From Bryobacterales bacterium (GTDB taxonomy: Bacteria > Acidobacteriota > Terriglobia > Bryobacterales > Bryobacteraceae), in NCBI GenBank assembly GCA_003166475.1, contig PMVV01000400.1, forward strand, positions 2,370 to 51,498: a DNA stretch of 49,129 nucleotides, in the 5' to 3' direction. Positions 28,857 through 37,595 of the stretch are shown here, one piece after another. Each line of letters opens with the position of its first letter. The first letter of the stretch is position 1. Position numbers and translations under genes: made by a program. The notes below the pieces were generated by a model. That model was not told the origin of the DNA. It worked only from the letters and a program-made list of their open reading frames with translations, and did no database searches.

Positions 28857-31121
28857 GTGTTCCTGATGTTGGCCCAAGCCAGCCTGGCCATGCAGACGGC
28901 GTTTTCCTGTCTGTTGGTGTGCCTCCTCGAGTTTTACTACCGGCGCGTGGCCCGCGAAGCATGGCTTCGCTGGTTTGCGTTTTCCTGGGTGGCGCAGGCT
29001 GCCTACGCGGCCTCGCTCTGGCTGGCGTTGGACAATCATGGCCGGGGGTTGACCGTACGTGCGGCGGCTTCGCTATTGGGATTTATCGTGCCGGCGACGT
29101 TCGCTTTGACCGGGATTGCGTTGCTGCGCGGCCGCGCGCCGTCGCGGACCTGGATCGCCGCCCTGTACCTGGTTGGACTGGCAGCCGCGGCCATCACATT
29201 TGCAGCCGGGCTGCCCTATCCAATCGATGGCGTAGAAGTCTTGCGCATCCACAACATTCCCCGATATATTTGCTATGGTTTGGCAAGCCTGCTAGCGGCC
29301 GCGGCTTTTGCCAGGCACGGGCTGCAACGTCGGCTTGCCGGTTCGTTGGTGACCGCCGCCGCCTGGGCTATCTTTGGCCTGCTCAACCTGGTCCGCGGCT
29401 GGCAGTGGATCGAGTCGTCGACGTGGGCGGTTCGCGGTGCGGAGAACAACCCGGAGCTCGTCAGGCTAGCGCTGATCGTCTTCGTGACGAACTCGGTGGT
29501 TTGGATCGTGATGAGCATCGGGGTAGGCCTGCTGCTCACCGAAACCGCCGAGCGGAGCGAACGGCGCACGCGCGCGGCTTTGCGCGAATTGCAGGAAGCC
29601 CAGACCGAACGCGGCCGGCTGGCCCAGCTTGTGGAGCAGAGCCGCGACGCGATTCTGGTGGTCTCGGAGGGGCAGTTGCGATACTTGAACGGCGCCGCCG
29701 CGAATCTGCTGGGCTATACCGCAGACCAGATCCCTTCGCTGTTCATGAAGCCACTCGGCGAGGTGTGCGGCATCGCCGGCCAGGATCCGATGCGCGCGCG
29801 GATGGACGGATCTATCGCCGCTGCGGGCGTGTGGGAGGGCCAGTCGGAGTGGCGCAATCGCCTCACCGGCGAGCGGATTCCGGTATTGGTGGGGGCCTTC
29901 GCCATGGGCGCGCGGAAAGGGGATACCGCCTCCACCGGATTGATCGGGCGGGACCTGCGGGAGTGGGTGCGGCTGGAAGAGGAGTTGCGCCAGGCCCAAC
30001 GGCAGGAAGCCTTGGGACGCATGGCCGGGGGCATCGCGCACGACTTCAACAACCTGTTGACCGTCATGATGGGTTACGCATCGCTGGCGCTCGAGGGGGG
30101 CCTTAGCGAACCGCTGCGGCAGAACATCGGTGAGATTCTCGCCGCCGCCCGGCGGGCCGCAGCGATCACCGACCGGTTGCGCGCTTTCGGACGGCGCCAG
30201 ACCCTACGTGTAGAGGCCTTCGATCTGAATGCGCTCGTCGACTTGATGCGCGCCACGCTGGATAAACTCGCCGAGTGGAATGTGGAGCTGAGCTTTGACC
30301 TCTGCCAGACTCCGCTGCCGGTGCGCGCCGATGCGGCACAAATCGAACAAGTGCTGATGAACCTGGTGCTCAATGCGCGGCAAGCCATCGATGGGCGGGG
30401 CCGGATCGCGGTGCGCACCAGCCGCGCAAATCCCAAAGAGGCGCCCGCCGGCGACACGCGCGAACTGGTGAAGTTCGAGGTGGAGGACAGCGGTTCGGGC
30501 ATCGAGTCCGACGTACTGGAACATATTTTCGATCCGTATTTCACCACCCGATCGACTGGGACCGGGCTGGGTCTCTCGATGGCCTATGGCATCATCCACC
30601 AAAGCGAGGGACAGATCCGCGTCGCCAGCCGGCCGGGACGCGGCAGCGTTTTCACCGTCCTGTTACCCGCCTGCGACCCAGCGGAGCTGGCGGGCAGCGC
30701 GGCCGATCGGGCCGACACCGACGAGGTGGAGGGTAGCGAAGCGTTGATGGCTCTGGACGACCGGCCGGAGGTGGCGGCTTTTGTCGCCGCGTGCCTGGCG
30801 CACTATGGCTACCGTGTGACCACCTACACCGACTCCGAATCCGCGCTGGCCGCGGTGCGCGAAGGCGCCGCTGCTCCGCAGTTGGTGATTCGGGACGTGA
30901 TGATGCCCGGCGTGCCGCTGCGCGAGTTTGCCGCTCGCATGCGGGTGCTGCGGCCCGGCCTGCCGATGGTGCTGATGTCGGGTCTGCCGGAAGCGTCGCT
31001 GGCGCCGCTGATCGAGGGCACCGGCGGATACTTCATCCCCAAGCCATTCGCGCCGGAGCAGCTTGCCGGGCTGGTGCGGCGCGCGCTGGACGCGGGGGCC
31101 ATCCTCGCCGGCCGGGAGTGA
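28857..31121 (+). CDS. Membrane hybrid sensor histidine kinase (7TM-like N-terminus, PAS, HisKA, HATPase_c, receiver)
   Basis: H-box GGIAHDFNNLL; N-box NLVLNARQAI; G-boxes DSGSGIESDV, TGTGLGLSMAYG; receiver RDVMMPG and PKPF. Confidence 0.93.
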   Translation: MFLMLAQASLAMQTAFSCLLVCLLEFYYRRVAREAWLRWFAFSWVAQAAYAASLWLALDNHGRGLTVRAAASLLGFIVPATFALTGIALLRGRAPSRTWIAALYLVGLAAAAITFAAGLPYPIDGVEVLRIHNIPRYICYGLASLLAAAAFARHGLQRRLAGSLVTAAAWAIFGLLNLVRGWQWIESSTWAVRGAENNPELVRLALIVFVTNSVVWIVMSIGVGLLLTETAERSERRTRAALRELQEAQTERGRLAQLVEQSRDAILVVSEGQLRYLNGAAANLLGYTADQIPSLFMKPLGEVCGIAGQDPMRARMDGSIAAAGVWEGQSEWRNRLTGERIPVLVGAFAMGARKGDTASTGLIGRDLREWVRLEEELRQAQRQEALGRMAGGIAHDFNNLLTVMMGYASLALEGGLSEPLRQNIGEILAAARRAAAITDRLRAFGRRQTLRVEAFDLNALVDLMRATLDKLAEWNVELSFDLCQTPLPVRADAAQIEQVLMNLVLNARQAIDGRGRIAVRTSRANPKEAPAGDTRELVKFEVEDSGSGIESDVLEHIFDPYFTTRSTGTGLGLSMAYGIIHQSEGQIRVASRPGRGSVFTVLLPACDPAELAGSAADRADTDEVEGSEALMALDDRPEVAAFVAACLAHYGYRVTTYTDSESALAAVREGAAAPQLVIRDVMMPGVPLREFAARMRVLRPGLPMVLMSGLPEASLAPLIEGTGGYFIPKPFAPEQLAGLVRRALDAGAILAGRE

Positions 31122-31130
31122 TCCCGGCGT

Positions 31131-31186
31131 GGCGCAGACGTGCTCGAACACGGCAGGCCACGAGAAACGATGGCCTGCCCCACAGC
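31131..31186. repeat. Dispersed hairpin repeat, TCG-loop subclass, copy B2 (inverted)
   Basis: GGCAGGCCA-cgagaaacga-TGGCCTGCC then CCAC; reverse complement matches copy B1. Confidence 0.8.
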
Positions 31187-31220
31187 TAATCTGCCGTACA
31201 GTTATTTCTTGGACACTACA

Positions 31221-32759
31221 CTAGCGGAGAGCCGAGGTCCCGCGCCAACCGATCCCGCCCCGGAATTCCACGCCGATGAGATGTTTCCCCTTGACGTAAT
31301 TGCAGTAGCGTACGCGCCCCCGCCCGGATATCCCCAATTTCGGGTCGTTGCAACTGACGTACGAGGGAACCGGTAATTTCTCGGATATCAGCAACTGTAG
31401 ACCCTCCGCCGAGGCGTTCATCAGCTTTGCCGGAATGAATCCTTCACTACCAGGGCGATCTTCCCACAGGAGGCGCAGTTCGCCGGTGGCGGACTGGCGT
31501 ACGTACCGCCGTGTATTGATTCTTCGAAATGTGGCGTGAAGCGCCTGTTGCGCCCAAAACGTGTCTCTCGCGTAAGCTTCGACGATCGGAGAAGGCTGGA
31601 TGTCCAATGTCGCGGCCAGCGCCTTCACTGCGTCCCAATCGCCCGCCTCGTAGCGGCAAGCCAACTGGTAGAGCTTCAGGTGCGGATCGCCGGGCGGTGC
31701 CGTTCCCGTCAAGGCGCCGGTGATGGCCGGAGCGGCATGCACTTTATCGAGGGCCTCCGGGAGGGGAAAGTCGGTGAGCGCGTCCAGCAGCGAGAACAGG
31801 CCCATCAGGAACGCGAGATCGTGTGGAACGATTCGCGCCAGCCGGGCCAAGAGTTCGCAGAAGCGCGCGCGTACCAGGGATACGGTAACCAGTTCGCCCG
31901 GCTTGTTCTTCGCCAGCACCGGCAGTGCGGCCAGCACCGCCCAGTGCCGGATGCCCTCCTCGCCGAGCACCGCCATGGCATGCGCGATCGAGCGAATTTC
32001 AGCGGCGCGCGCGAAGAGCGCTGAGTTTACATAGAGTAGCAGGCTATACGGGAGCCACACGTCCGCGGAGATGAGTGTCTGTAGCCGCTCGAAATTGGGT
32101 CCGACCTGCTGAATCTCCGCCAGCAGGCGCAAACATGTCAGTTTTGCCGCCGGTATACGCCGCCCCGTCACGGTCTCCGGACGCGCGAAGAAGTAGCCTT
32201 GAAAGTAGTCGTATCCGGCCGCGAGGGCCCAATCGGACTCTTCCTGAGTCTCGACCTTCTGAGCGACCATGGCGATTCCCAGAGGCCGATAGGTCCGCAG
32301 AAGCCGCTCCTGCTCCGGTCGCGGAGTGGCCGCCAGGTCCACCTTAATGAACTTTGCCAGGCGGGCGAGCGGTTCGCGTTGGGGATCGGAGACGAAACCG
32401 TCCAGGGCTAAGGCATAGCCTTGCTCGCAGAGCTTCCCGCAGGCAGCCAGGACCTCGGCATCCGCTTTGACCGATTCGAGAATCTCGATCACCAGAACCT
32501 CAGGTGAGAGAACGGCGTGCAATCCACCGAGCAGCAGGCCGCGCTCGAAGTTGATAAAAGCCTTTTTGCCGCATAGCAAGTTCTCGAGCCCGATCGTCAG
32601 GAGGGTATTGCCAATCACCTGGGCGGTAGCGGTCGCCCGATCGATCTCATCGAAGGCACTTTGGGAGGATTGGGCGCGATAGAGCAGTTCGTAGGCGTAG
32701 AGCCGCCGCTGTCGATCGAAAATCGGTTGGCGCGCAACGAAGACGTCCACTTGTTCCAC
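31221..32759 (-). CDS. EAL (degenerate)-HDOD-PilZ protein
   Basis: VDVFVARQPIFDRQRRLYAYELLYR (YuxH-type), HDOD central region, C-terminal PilZ signature TRRYVR...NASAEGLQL. ORF track extends to 32843. Confidence 0.87.
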   Translation of the reverse strand: MEQVDVFVARQPIFDRQRRLYAYELLYRAQSSQSAFDEIDRATATAQVIGNTLLTIGLENLLCGKKAFINFERGLLLGGLHAVLSPEVLVIEILESVKADAEVLAACGKLCEQGYALALDGFVSDPQREPLARLAKFIKVDLAATPRPEQERLLRTYRPLGIAMVAQKVETQEESDWALAAGYDYFQGYFFARPETVTGRRIPAAKLTCLRLLAEIQQVGPNFERLQTLISADVWLPYSLLLYVNSALFARAAEIRSIAHAMAVLGEEGIRHWAVLAALPVLAKNKPGELVTVSLVRARFCELLARLARIVPHDLAFLMGLFSLLDALTDFPLPEALDKVHAAPAITGALTGTAPPGDPHLKLYQLACRYEAGDWDAVKALAATLDIQPSPIVEAYARDTFWAQQALHATFRRINTRRYVRQSATGELRLLWEDRPGSEGFIPAKLMNASAEGLQLLISEKLPVPSYVSCNDPKLGISGRGRVRYCNYVKGKHLIGVEFRGGIGWRGTSALR

Positions 32760-32845
32760 CAATTTAGCAGAGCGGGCGCCGAGACTCTTTCGTACAGAGC
32801 GAATTCCCGCGATAGAATAAGATCCGGCCCCGCGCCGCCTCAAAC

Positions 32846-34897
32846 ATGAAAAAGCTCTGCCTGCTACTGCTGTGCTGCCTGCCGCTCGCTTACGGCGCGC
32901 ACGTGACCATCCTACGGGACGAATACGGCGTCCCCCACATCTTCGCCGAGGACGCCGCCGGCGCGGCCTTCGGCTCGGGTTACGCGCAGGCCGAGGATCG
33001 CCTGGAGGAGCTGCTGAAGAACTACCGCCGCGCGGAAGGCACCATGGCGGAAGCCTTCGGCACGGAGTTCTTCCGCGACGATTGGCGCCAGCGAGTCTGG
33101 CGCCACCGGCTGGTGGCCGAGCGCCGTTACCAGGAACTGAGCCCGCGCAGCCGCGAAATCATCGAGGCGTTCCAAGCGGGTGTGCGCCAATACATGCGGG
33201 AGCATCCCGAGCAAGTGCCGGCATGGGCGCCCAAGCTGGAGCCCTGGCAGTTGGTGGCGCTGGGCCGCTACATCATCTGGGGCTGGCCGGAGGGCGAAGC
33301 TGCCGAGAAGCTGATCCACGCGGGCATCCAGCCCGATCCCGTCGCCTATCACGGCTCGAACGAAATGCTGCTGGCGCCGTCGCGCACCGCCATGCATGCG
33401 CCCATCGCCGTGGTGGACCCGCACCTGAGCTGGTACGGCCCATTCCGCTTCTACGAAATGCGCATCTATGGCGGCGACCTGGCCTTCTCCGGCGCCTCGA
33501 TCCTGGGCCTTCCGTTCCCGGTATTGGGACACAGCCGCTATGCCTCTATCGCCATGACCACCGGCGGTCCGGACACTTCCGATGTCTACGAAGAGGAAGT
33601 CCAGGACGGCAAATACAAGTTCCGCGGCGAATGGCGGCCGCTCGAAACCCGCCATGAAAAGATCGGCGTCAAGGTGGGAGACAAGATCGACTGGAAGGAC
33701 GTCACCATCGACTCCACCGTGCACGGGCCCATCGTGGCGCACAAGAACGGCAAGTCGTACTCGGTGGCGATCCCTTATGCCGACGAGGTTCGCCTGATGG
33801 ACGAGAGCTGGGGCATGGCGACCGCCCACAACCTGGTCGAGATGAAGAAAGCCCTGGCGATGCTGCAGTTCATGGCGCAGAATATCATGGTGGGCACGGT
33901 GGATGGCGACATCTATTACGTGCGCAACGGGCGCGTGCCCGTGCGGCCGAGTGGCTGCGACCCGTCGAAACCCATGCCCGGCGCAACCGGCGCGTGCGAA
34001 TGGCAGGGGCTGCACTCGTTCGAAGATCTGGTGCAGGTGACCAATCCGCCGCAGGGATACATGCAGAATTGCAACGTCTCGCCGTTCGCCATGATGAAAG
34101 AAATGCCGAAGAATTCGCCGCTGGTACCCGAGGAATACGCGGCGCATCCTTACCTTTACAATGACGGGCGCACTCCCCCGCATCAGCGCGCGGCCATGAT
34201 GGTGGACCTGCTCGACGCGGCCCACGATGTGACCGCCGAGCAGGCCATCGGCATTGCATTTTCGCCGCAAGTCTGGCACGCGGAGTTGTGGCAGGAGCGC
34301 ATCCGCAAAGCTGCGCCGGAGAGTGAATTCGCGAAAATGCTCGCCGCGTGGAACCGCCGCAGCGACGCGGATTCCCGCGCTGCCCTGGCATTCTACCTCT
34401 TCAAGATGTCGCTCGACGCGGGGCCGAAGCGCGCGGTGGACCCGCCTGCAGATCTCACCGACGATCAGGTGCGTGCGGCGCTGGCCAACGCGGAAGCGCG
34501 GCTGAAGTCCGAGTTCGCCGCGGATGCGGTCTTCGGAACGCTGTTCCGCGTGGGTCGGCAGGGCGCGGCGCACACCTGGCCGGTTAGCGGCGGATCGCTG
34601 CGGGATGCCGGCATGGCCACCCCGCGCGCCATCAGTTTCGCGAAAAACGGACAGGAGATGGTCGGGCATACCGGCCAGACCTCCACGCAGATTGTGATTC
34701 TGACCAAGCCGCCCCAATCGTACATGGTGATCCCGCTGGGCGAAAGCGACCACCCGGATTCGCCGCACTTCGACGATCAGGCGGAAAAGCTGTTCAGCCA
34801 GAGCCGCGCGAAATCGACTTACTTTCTGAACCGCAAGGAACTGGAGAACCATGTCACGAAGCGGGAGGAACTGGAATTCGCGGGGTCGTCCAAGTGA
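32846..34897 (+). CDS. Penicillin acylase family (Ntn hydrolase) protein
   Basis: Signal peptide; [29 protein letters not shown]; candidate beta-chain N-terminal Ser in [24 protein letters not shown]. Confidence 0.92.
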   Translation: MKKLCLLLLCCLPLAYGAHVTILRDEYGVPHIFAEDAAGAAFGSGYAQAEDRLEELLKNYRRAEGTMAEAFGTEFFRDDWRQRVWRHRLVAERRYQELSPRSREIIEAFQAGVRQYMREHPEQVPAWAPKLEPWQLVALGRYIIWGWPEGEAAEKLIHAGIQPDPVAYHGSNEMLLAPSRTAMHAPIAVVDPHLSWYGPFRFYEMRIYGGDLAFSGASILGLPFPVLGHSRYASIAMTTGGPDTSDVYEEEVQDGKYKFRGEWRPLETRHEKIGVKVGDKIDWKDVTIDSTVHGPIVAHKNGKSYSVAIPYADEVRLMDESWGMATAHNLVEMKKALAMLQFMAQNIMVGTVDGDIYYVRNGRVPVRPSGCDPSKPMPGATGACEWQGLHSFEDLVQVTNPPQGYMQNCNVSPFAMMKEMPKNSPLVPEEYAAHPYLYNDGRTPPHQRAAMMVDLLDAAHDVTAEQAIGIAFSPQVWHAELWQERIRKAAPESEFAKMLAAWNRRSDADSRAALAFYLFKMSLDAGPKRAVDPPADLTDDQVRAALANAEARLKSEFAADAVFGTLFRVGRQGAAHTWPVSGGSLRDAGMATPRAISFAKNGQEMVGHTGQTSTQIVILTKPPQSYMVIPLGESDHPDSPHFDDQAEKLFSQSRAKSTYFLNRKELENHVTKREELEFAGSSK

Positions 34898-35295
34898 TGC
34901 GAGACGCCCTGGGCCACCTGGAACTGAGAGTGATGGAGGTTCTCTGGGCGCACGGCGAAAGCAACGTGCACGATGTCGTCGAGCGGCTGGGCCGGCCGCT
35001 GGCGTACACCACGGTGATGACCACGCTGGACCGGCTCTTCAAGAAACATCTGCTGCTGCGGCGCAAATCGGAGCGGGCGTTCTTATATGCGCCGCGCTGG
35101 ACGCGCCGGGAATGGGAACAGAAACGTGCGGGCGATTTCGTAGCCGGCTTCCTGGCGTCGCCCGCGGCCTCCGGCGATCTGCTGATCTCCTCCCTGGTCG
35201 ACGCGGTCGGCCAATATGACACCGCCCTGCTGGATGAGTTGGAAAGGAAGATCCGCAGCAAGCGCAGAGAGCTTGGCCGGCGAGGGAAAACATGA
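34897..35295 (+). CDS. BlaI/MecI/CopY-family transcriptional repressor
   Basis: LGHLELRVMEVLWAHGESNVHDVVERLGRPLAYTTVMTTLDRLFKKHLLLRRK; TGATG overlap with acylase stop. Confidence 0.92.
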   Translation: MRDALGHLELRVMEVLWAHGESNVHDVVERLGRPLAYTTVMTTLDRLFKKHLLLRRKSERAFLYAPRWTRREWEQKRAGDFVAGFLASPAASGDLLISSLVDAVGQYDTALLDELERKIRSKRRELGRRGKT

Positions 35296-36281
35296 CTCTC
35301 CCATATCTTCCGCGGCTACTGTGCATCAGCCTGGCAACCTTCTTTCTGATCCACCTGGCACTTGGGCTGGGAGTTTCGCTGATTGCCCGGCCGGCGGCCC
35401 GCCTGGGAGAACGCATCCGGCCGCACCTGGCTGCCCGCTGCCTGCTGGTGTTGCGCTTGCTGCCGGCCGTGGGCGCCGCATTGATTGTGGTGGTGGTTTG
35501 TCTGCCGAGCTACCTGTGGCTTGAGCCGGAGGCCCCCACCGAACGGGTGGGTTTTGGGTGCCTGGCCGTGGCTTTGCTGGGCATCGCCATGTGGGGCATT
35601 TCGCTCGCGCGGGGGCTGCGCGCCGCGGCCGGCTCACGCCGCTTTCTGCGGCAATGCCAGCGCGAGGGACGCCGGGCGCGCCTGCCGGGAGAACTTGCGA
35701 ACGCTTGCATGGATACCTGGATCGTGGAAGGCACCGCGCCACTGCTGGCGCTCGGCGGAATCGTTCGCCCGCGGCTGGTAATCTCGCGCGGAGTGGTCAG
35801 CGCGCTGTCGCCGGAGGAACTGGCGGCGGCCTTGCGGCACGAACGCGCGCACTGGACTTCGCGCGACAATCTCAAGCGCCTGTGTATCCTGCTGACACCC
35901 GGCATCCTGCCGTTCGCGGGCAGCAGCCGGACGCTCGGGCGCGGCTGGAGAAAGTTCGCCGAATGGGCCGCCGACGACCGCGCGGTGGACGGCAGCGCGC
36001 GCCGCTCGTTCGCGCTGGCCGCGGCATTGGTGCGGGTTGCGCGCATGAGCGCGGACGCGCCGCCGTCTTCCCTGGCGCGCCTATTGGGCGACACCGATCA
36101 GCTTGCGGCGCGCGTGGATCGCCTGCTGCGCCCGGCCCCGCCCAGCCAACTTCCGGCTGGTCCGCGGCCTATCCTGGCGCTGAGCGCGATCCTGCTGATG
36201 GCCGGCTCGCTGGCGGCGGCGATCCTGCAGCCAGATGCGCTTTACTCCGTGCATCTGGCGCTGGAACACTTGGTGGAGTAA
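35292..36281 (+). CDS. BlaR1/M56-family membrane metallopeptidase lacking a C-terminal sensor domain
   Basis: Hydrophobic segments, LAAALRHERAHWTSRDNLKRL (HExxH = HERAH); ATGA overlap with blaI-like gene; ends after the last TM. Confidence 0.87.
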   Translation: MTLPYLPRLLCISLATFFLIHLALGLGVSLIARPAARLGERIRPHLAARCLLVLRLLPAVGAALIVVVVCLPSYLWLEPEAPTERVGFGCLAVALLGIAMWGISLARGLRAAAGSRRFLRQCQREGRRARLPGELANACMDTWIVEGTAPLLALGGIVRPRLVISRGVVSALSPEELAAALRHERAHWTSRDNLKRLCILLTPGILPFAGSSRTLGRGWRKFAEWAADDRAVDGSARRSFALAAALVRVARMSADAPPSSLARLLGDTDQLAARVDRLLRPAPPSQLPAGPRPILALSAILLMAGSLAAAILQPDALYSVHLALEHLVE

Positions 36282-36283
36282 CG

Positions 36284-36973
36284 GTGGCAGATGAGAACAA
36301 CGGCACCAGTACTTTCGCTATCCTCGCCCGGGCGCGCTCGGCCGAGGCGGTGGTGGAAGCCATCCGCCAGGCGGGCGGCCGCGCGGATGCGTGGGAGGCC
36401 GACCTGGCTGATCCCGCTGGCGTTCCCGAACTGTTCGACCGGGCGGAGGCGGCCTTCGGTCCGGTCGAGATCCTGGTCAACAACGCGGCCTTTTGGCACG
36501 GCGACACCTTCGTGCCGGATCGCGCGGAGCGCTTCGGATGGCGCCTGATGCCGGTCTCGCCCGAGACCTGCGACCGGCATTTCGCGGTGAACGGCCGGGC
36601 ACCGGCGATGCTGATCGCGGAGTTCGCACGGCGGCACGCCGCGCGCGGGGCAAGCTGGGGCCGCATCGTTTCGTTGACCACGGGCGGCGCGCCCGGTTTC
36701 CCCGGCGAAGTGTCGTACGGCGCCAGCAAGAACGCCGTGGAGAGCTACACGGTGGCTGCCGCCGCTGAGCTTGCGCCGTTGGGGATCACGGCTAACGTGC
36801 TCTCCCCGCCGCCCACCGATACCGGCTGGATCTCGCCGCGAATCGCCGTGGAACTGGCGCAGGCGACGCCGCCCTACCGCATCGCGCAGCCCGAAGAGGT
36901 GGCCGAGTTGATTGTCTTCCTGGCCTCGCACCAGGCACGCTCGATCAGCGGACAGCGCATCGCGATCCGCTGA
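36284..36973 (+). CDS. SDR-family oxidoreductase lacking the N-terminal TGxxxGxG motif (possibly truncated)
   Basis: GPVEILVNNAAFW, VSYGASKNAVESYT (YxxxK), but the ORF begins at the second Rossmann strand; GTG start 3 nt after the BlaR1 stop. Confidence 0.75.
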   Translation: MADENNGTSTFAILARARSAEAVVEAIRQAGGRADAWEADLADPAGVPELFDRAEAAFGPVEILVNNAAFWHGDTFVPDRAERFGWRLMPVSPETCDRHFAVNGRAPAMLIAEFARRHAARGASWGRIVSLTTGGAPGFPGEVSYGASKNAVESYTVAAAAELAPLGITANVLSPPPTDTGWISPRIAVELAQATPPYRIAQPEEVAELIVFLASHQARSISGQRIAIR

Positions 36974-37004
36974 AAGCTGAGTGCTGAAAGCTGAAAGCTA
37001 AAAG

Positions 37005-37571
37005 CTATTTACACCCTTCGAAAACGCCGCCCGGCGCTCCGGTGTAGCCCAGCGCCTGCATGCCAACCGGTGAGCTGTAATATGCTCGCGAGACCCAGTC
37101 TTTCAAATTGGAGAAATGCGCGTGGCCGCGATAGCTGCCGGGCGCGTTCTCGTCCCAGGTCTCGAGCGTATGCGGATACGCCATGAAGGTCACCAGCTCC
37201 GTTTGCTGCTCGGGCGTGAGATACACGAACGCAGCGCGGTAGCGGACGAAGGATTCCCCATCGAGCGCCGCCAGGCTGTCCAGAAAACTCCGCTGCGTAT
37301 CGTGCGTTTCGACGGCCAGCACCGCGTCCACGAAACGGTTCACCAACGCCGCTTTGGCGCCCGGCGTATCGGTGGCGGGGATCAGGATGTCGCTGAAGAC
37401 GATAAGCGTCTGGTCTTGATGATCGTCCAGAAACACAGGCTTCCAATCGTCGCGCGCCAGTTCCTTCGAGGCGTCGTAATCGGACGGAAACTCGCGCGCC
37501 GTGGCTACGCGGCCGGATACGGCTGCGGCGGCTCCCAGGAAGGTTTGACGAAATAAATCCCGGCGGTTCAT
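37005..37571 (-). CDS. Gluconate 2-dehydrogenase subunit 3-like protein with Tat-like signal
   Basis: MNRRDLFRQTFLGAAAAVSG; LIVFSDILIPATDTPGAKAALVNRFVDAVLA. Confidence 0.87.
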   Translation of the reverse strand: MNRRDLFRQTFLGAAAAVSGRVATAREFPSDYDASKELARDDWKPVFLDDHQDQTLIVFSDILIPATDTPGAKAALVNRFVDAVLAVETHDTQRSFLDSLAALDGESFVRYRAAFVYLTPEQQTELVTFMAYPHTLETWDENAPGSYRGHAHFSNLKDWVSRAYYSSPVGMQALGYTGAPGGVFEGCK

Positions 37572-37595
37572 TTGGGGACTATAATACCTTTACCG
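37572..37595. promoter_or_regulatory. Divergent 24-bp intergenic region with symmetric -10
   Basis: ttggggacTATAATacctttaccg; + strand TATAAT (37580-37585), - strand TATTAT (37581-37586). Confidence 0.5.

Noticed and set aside
30690-31110. Degenerate receiver domain in the hybrid kinase
   Set aside because: Asp pair (LDD), phosphoacceptor-like RDVMMPG and PKPF lysine are present, so it looks functional.
32912-34852. 646 aa - strand ORF antisense to the acylase
   Set aside because: Shadow ORF; His/Arg-rich without motifs, while the + strand has clear Ntn-hydrolase motifs.
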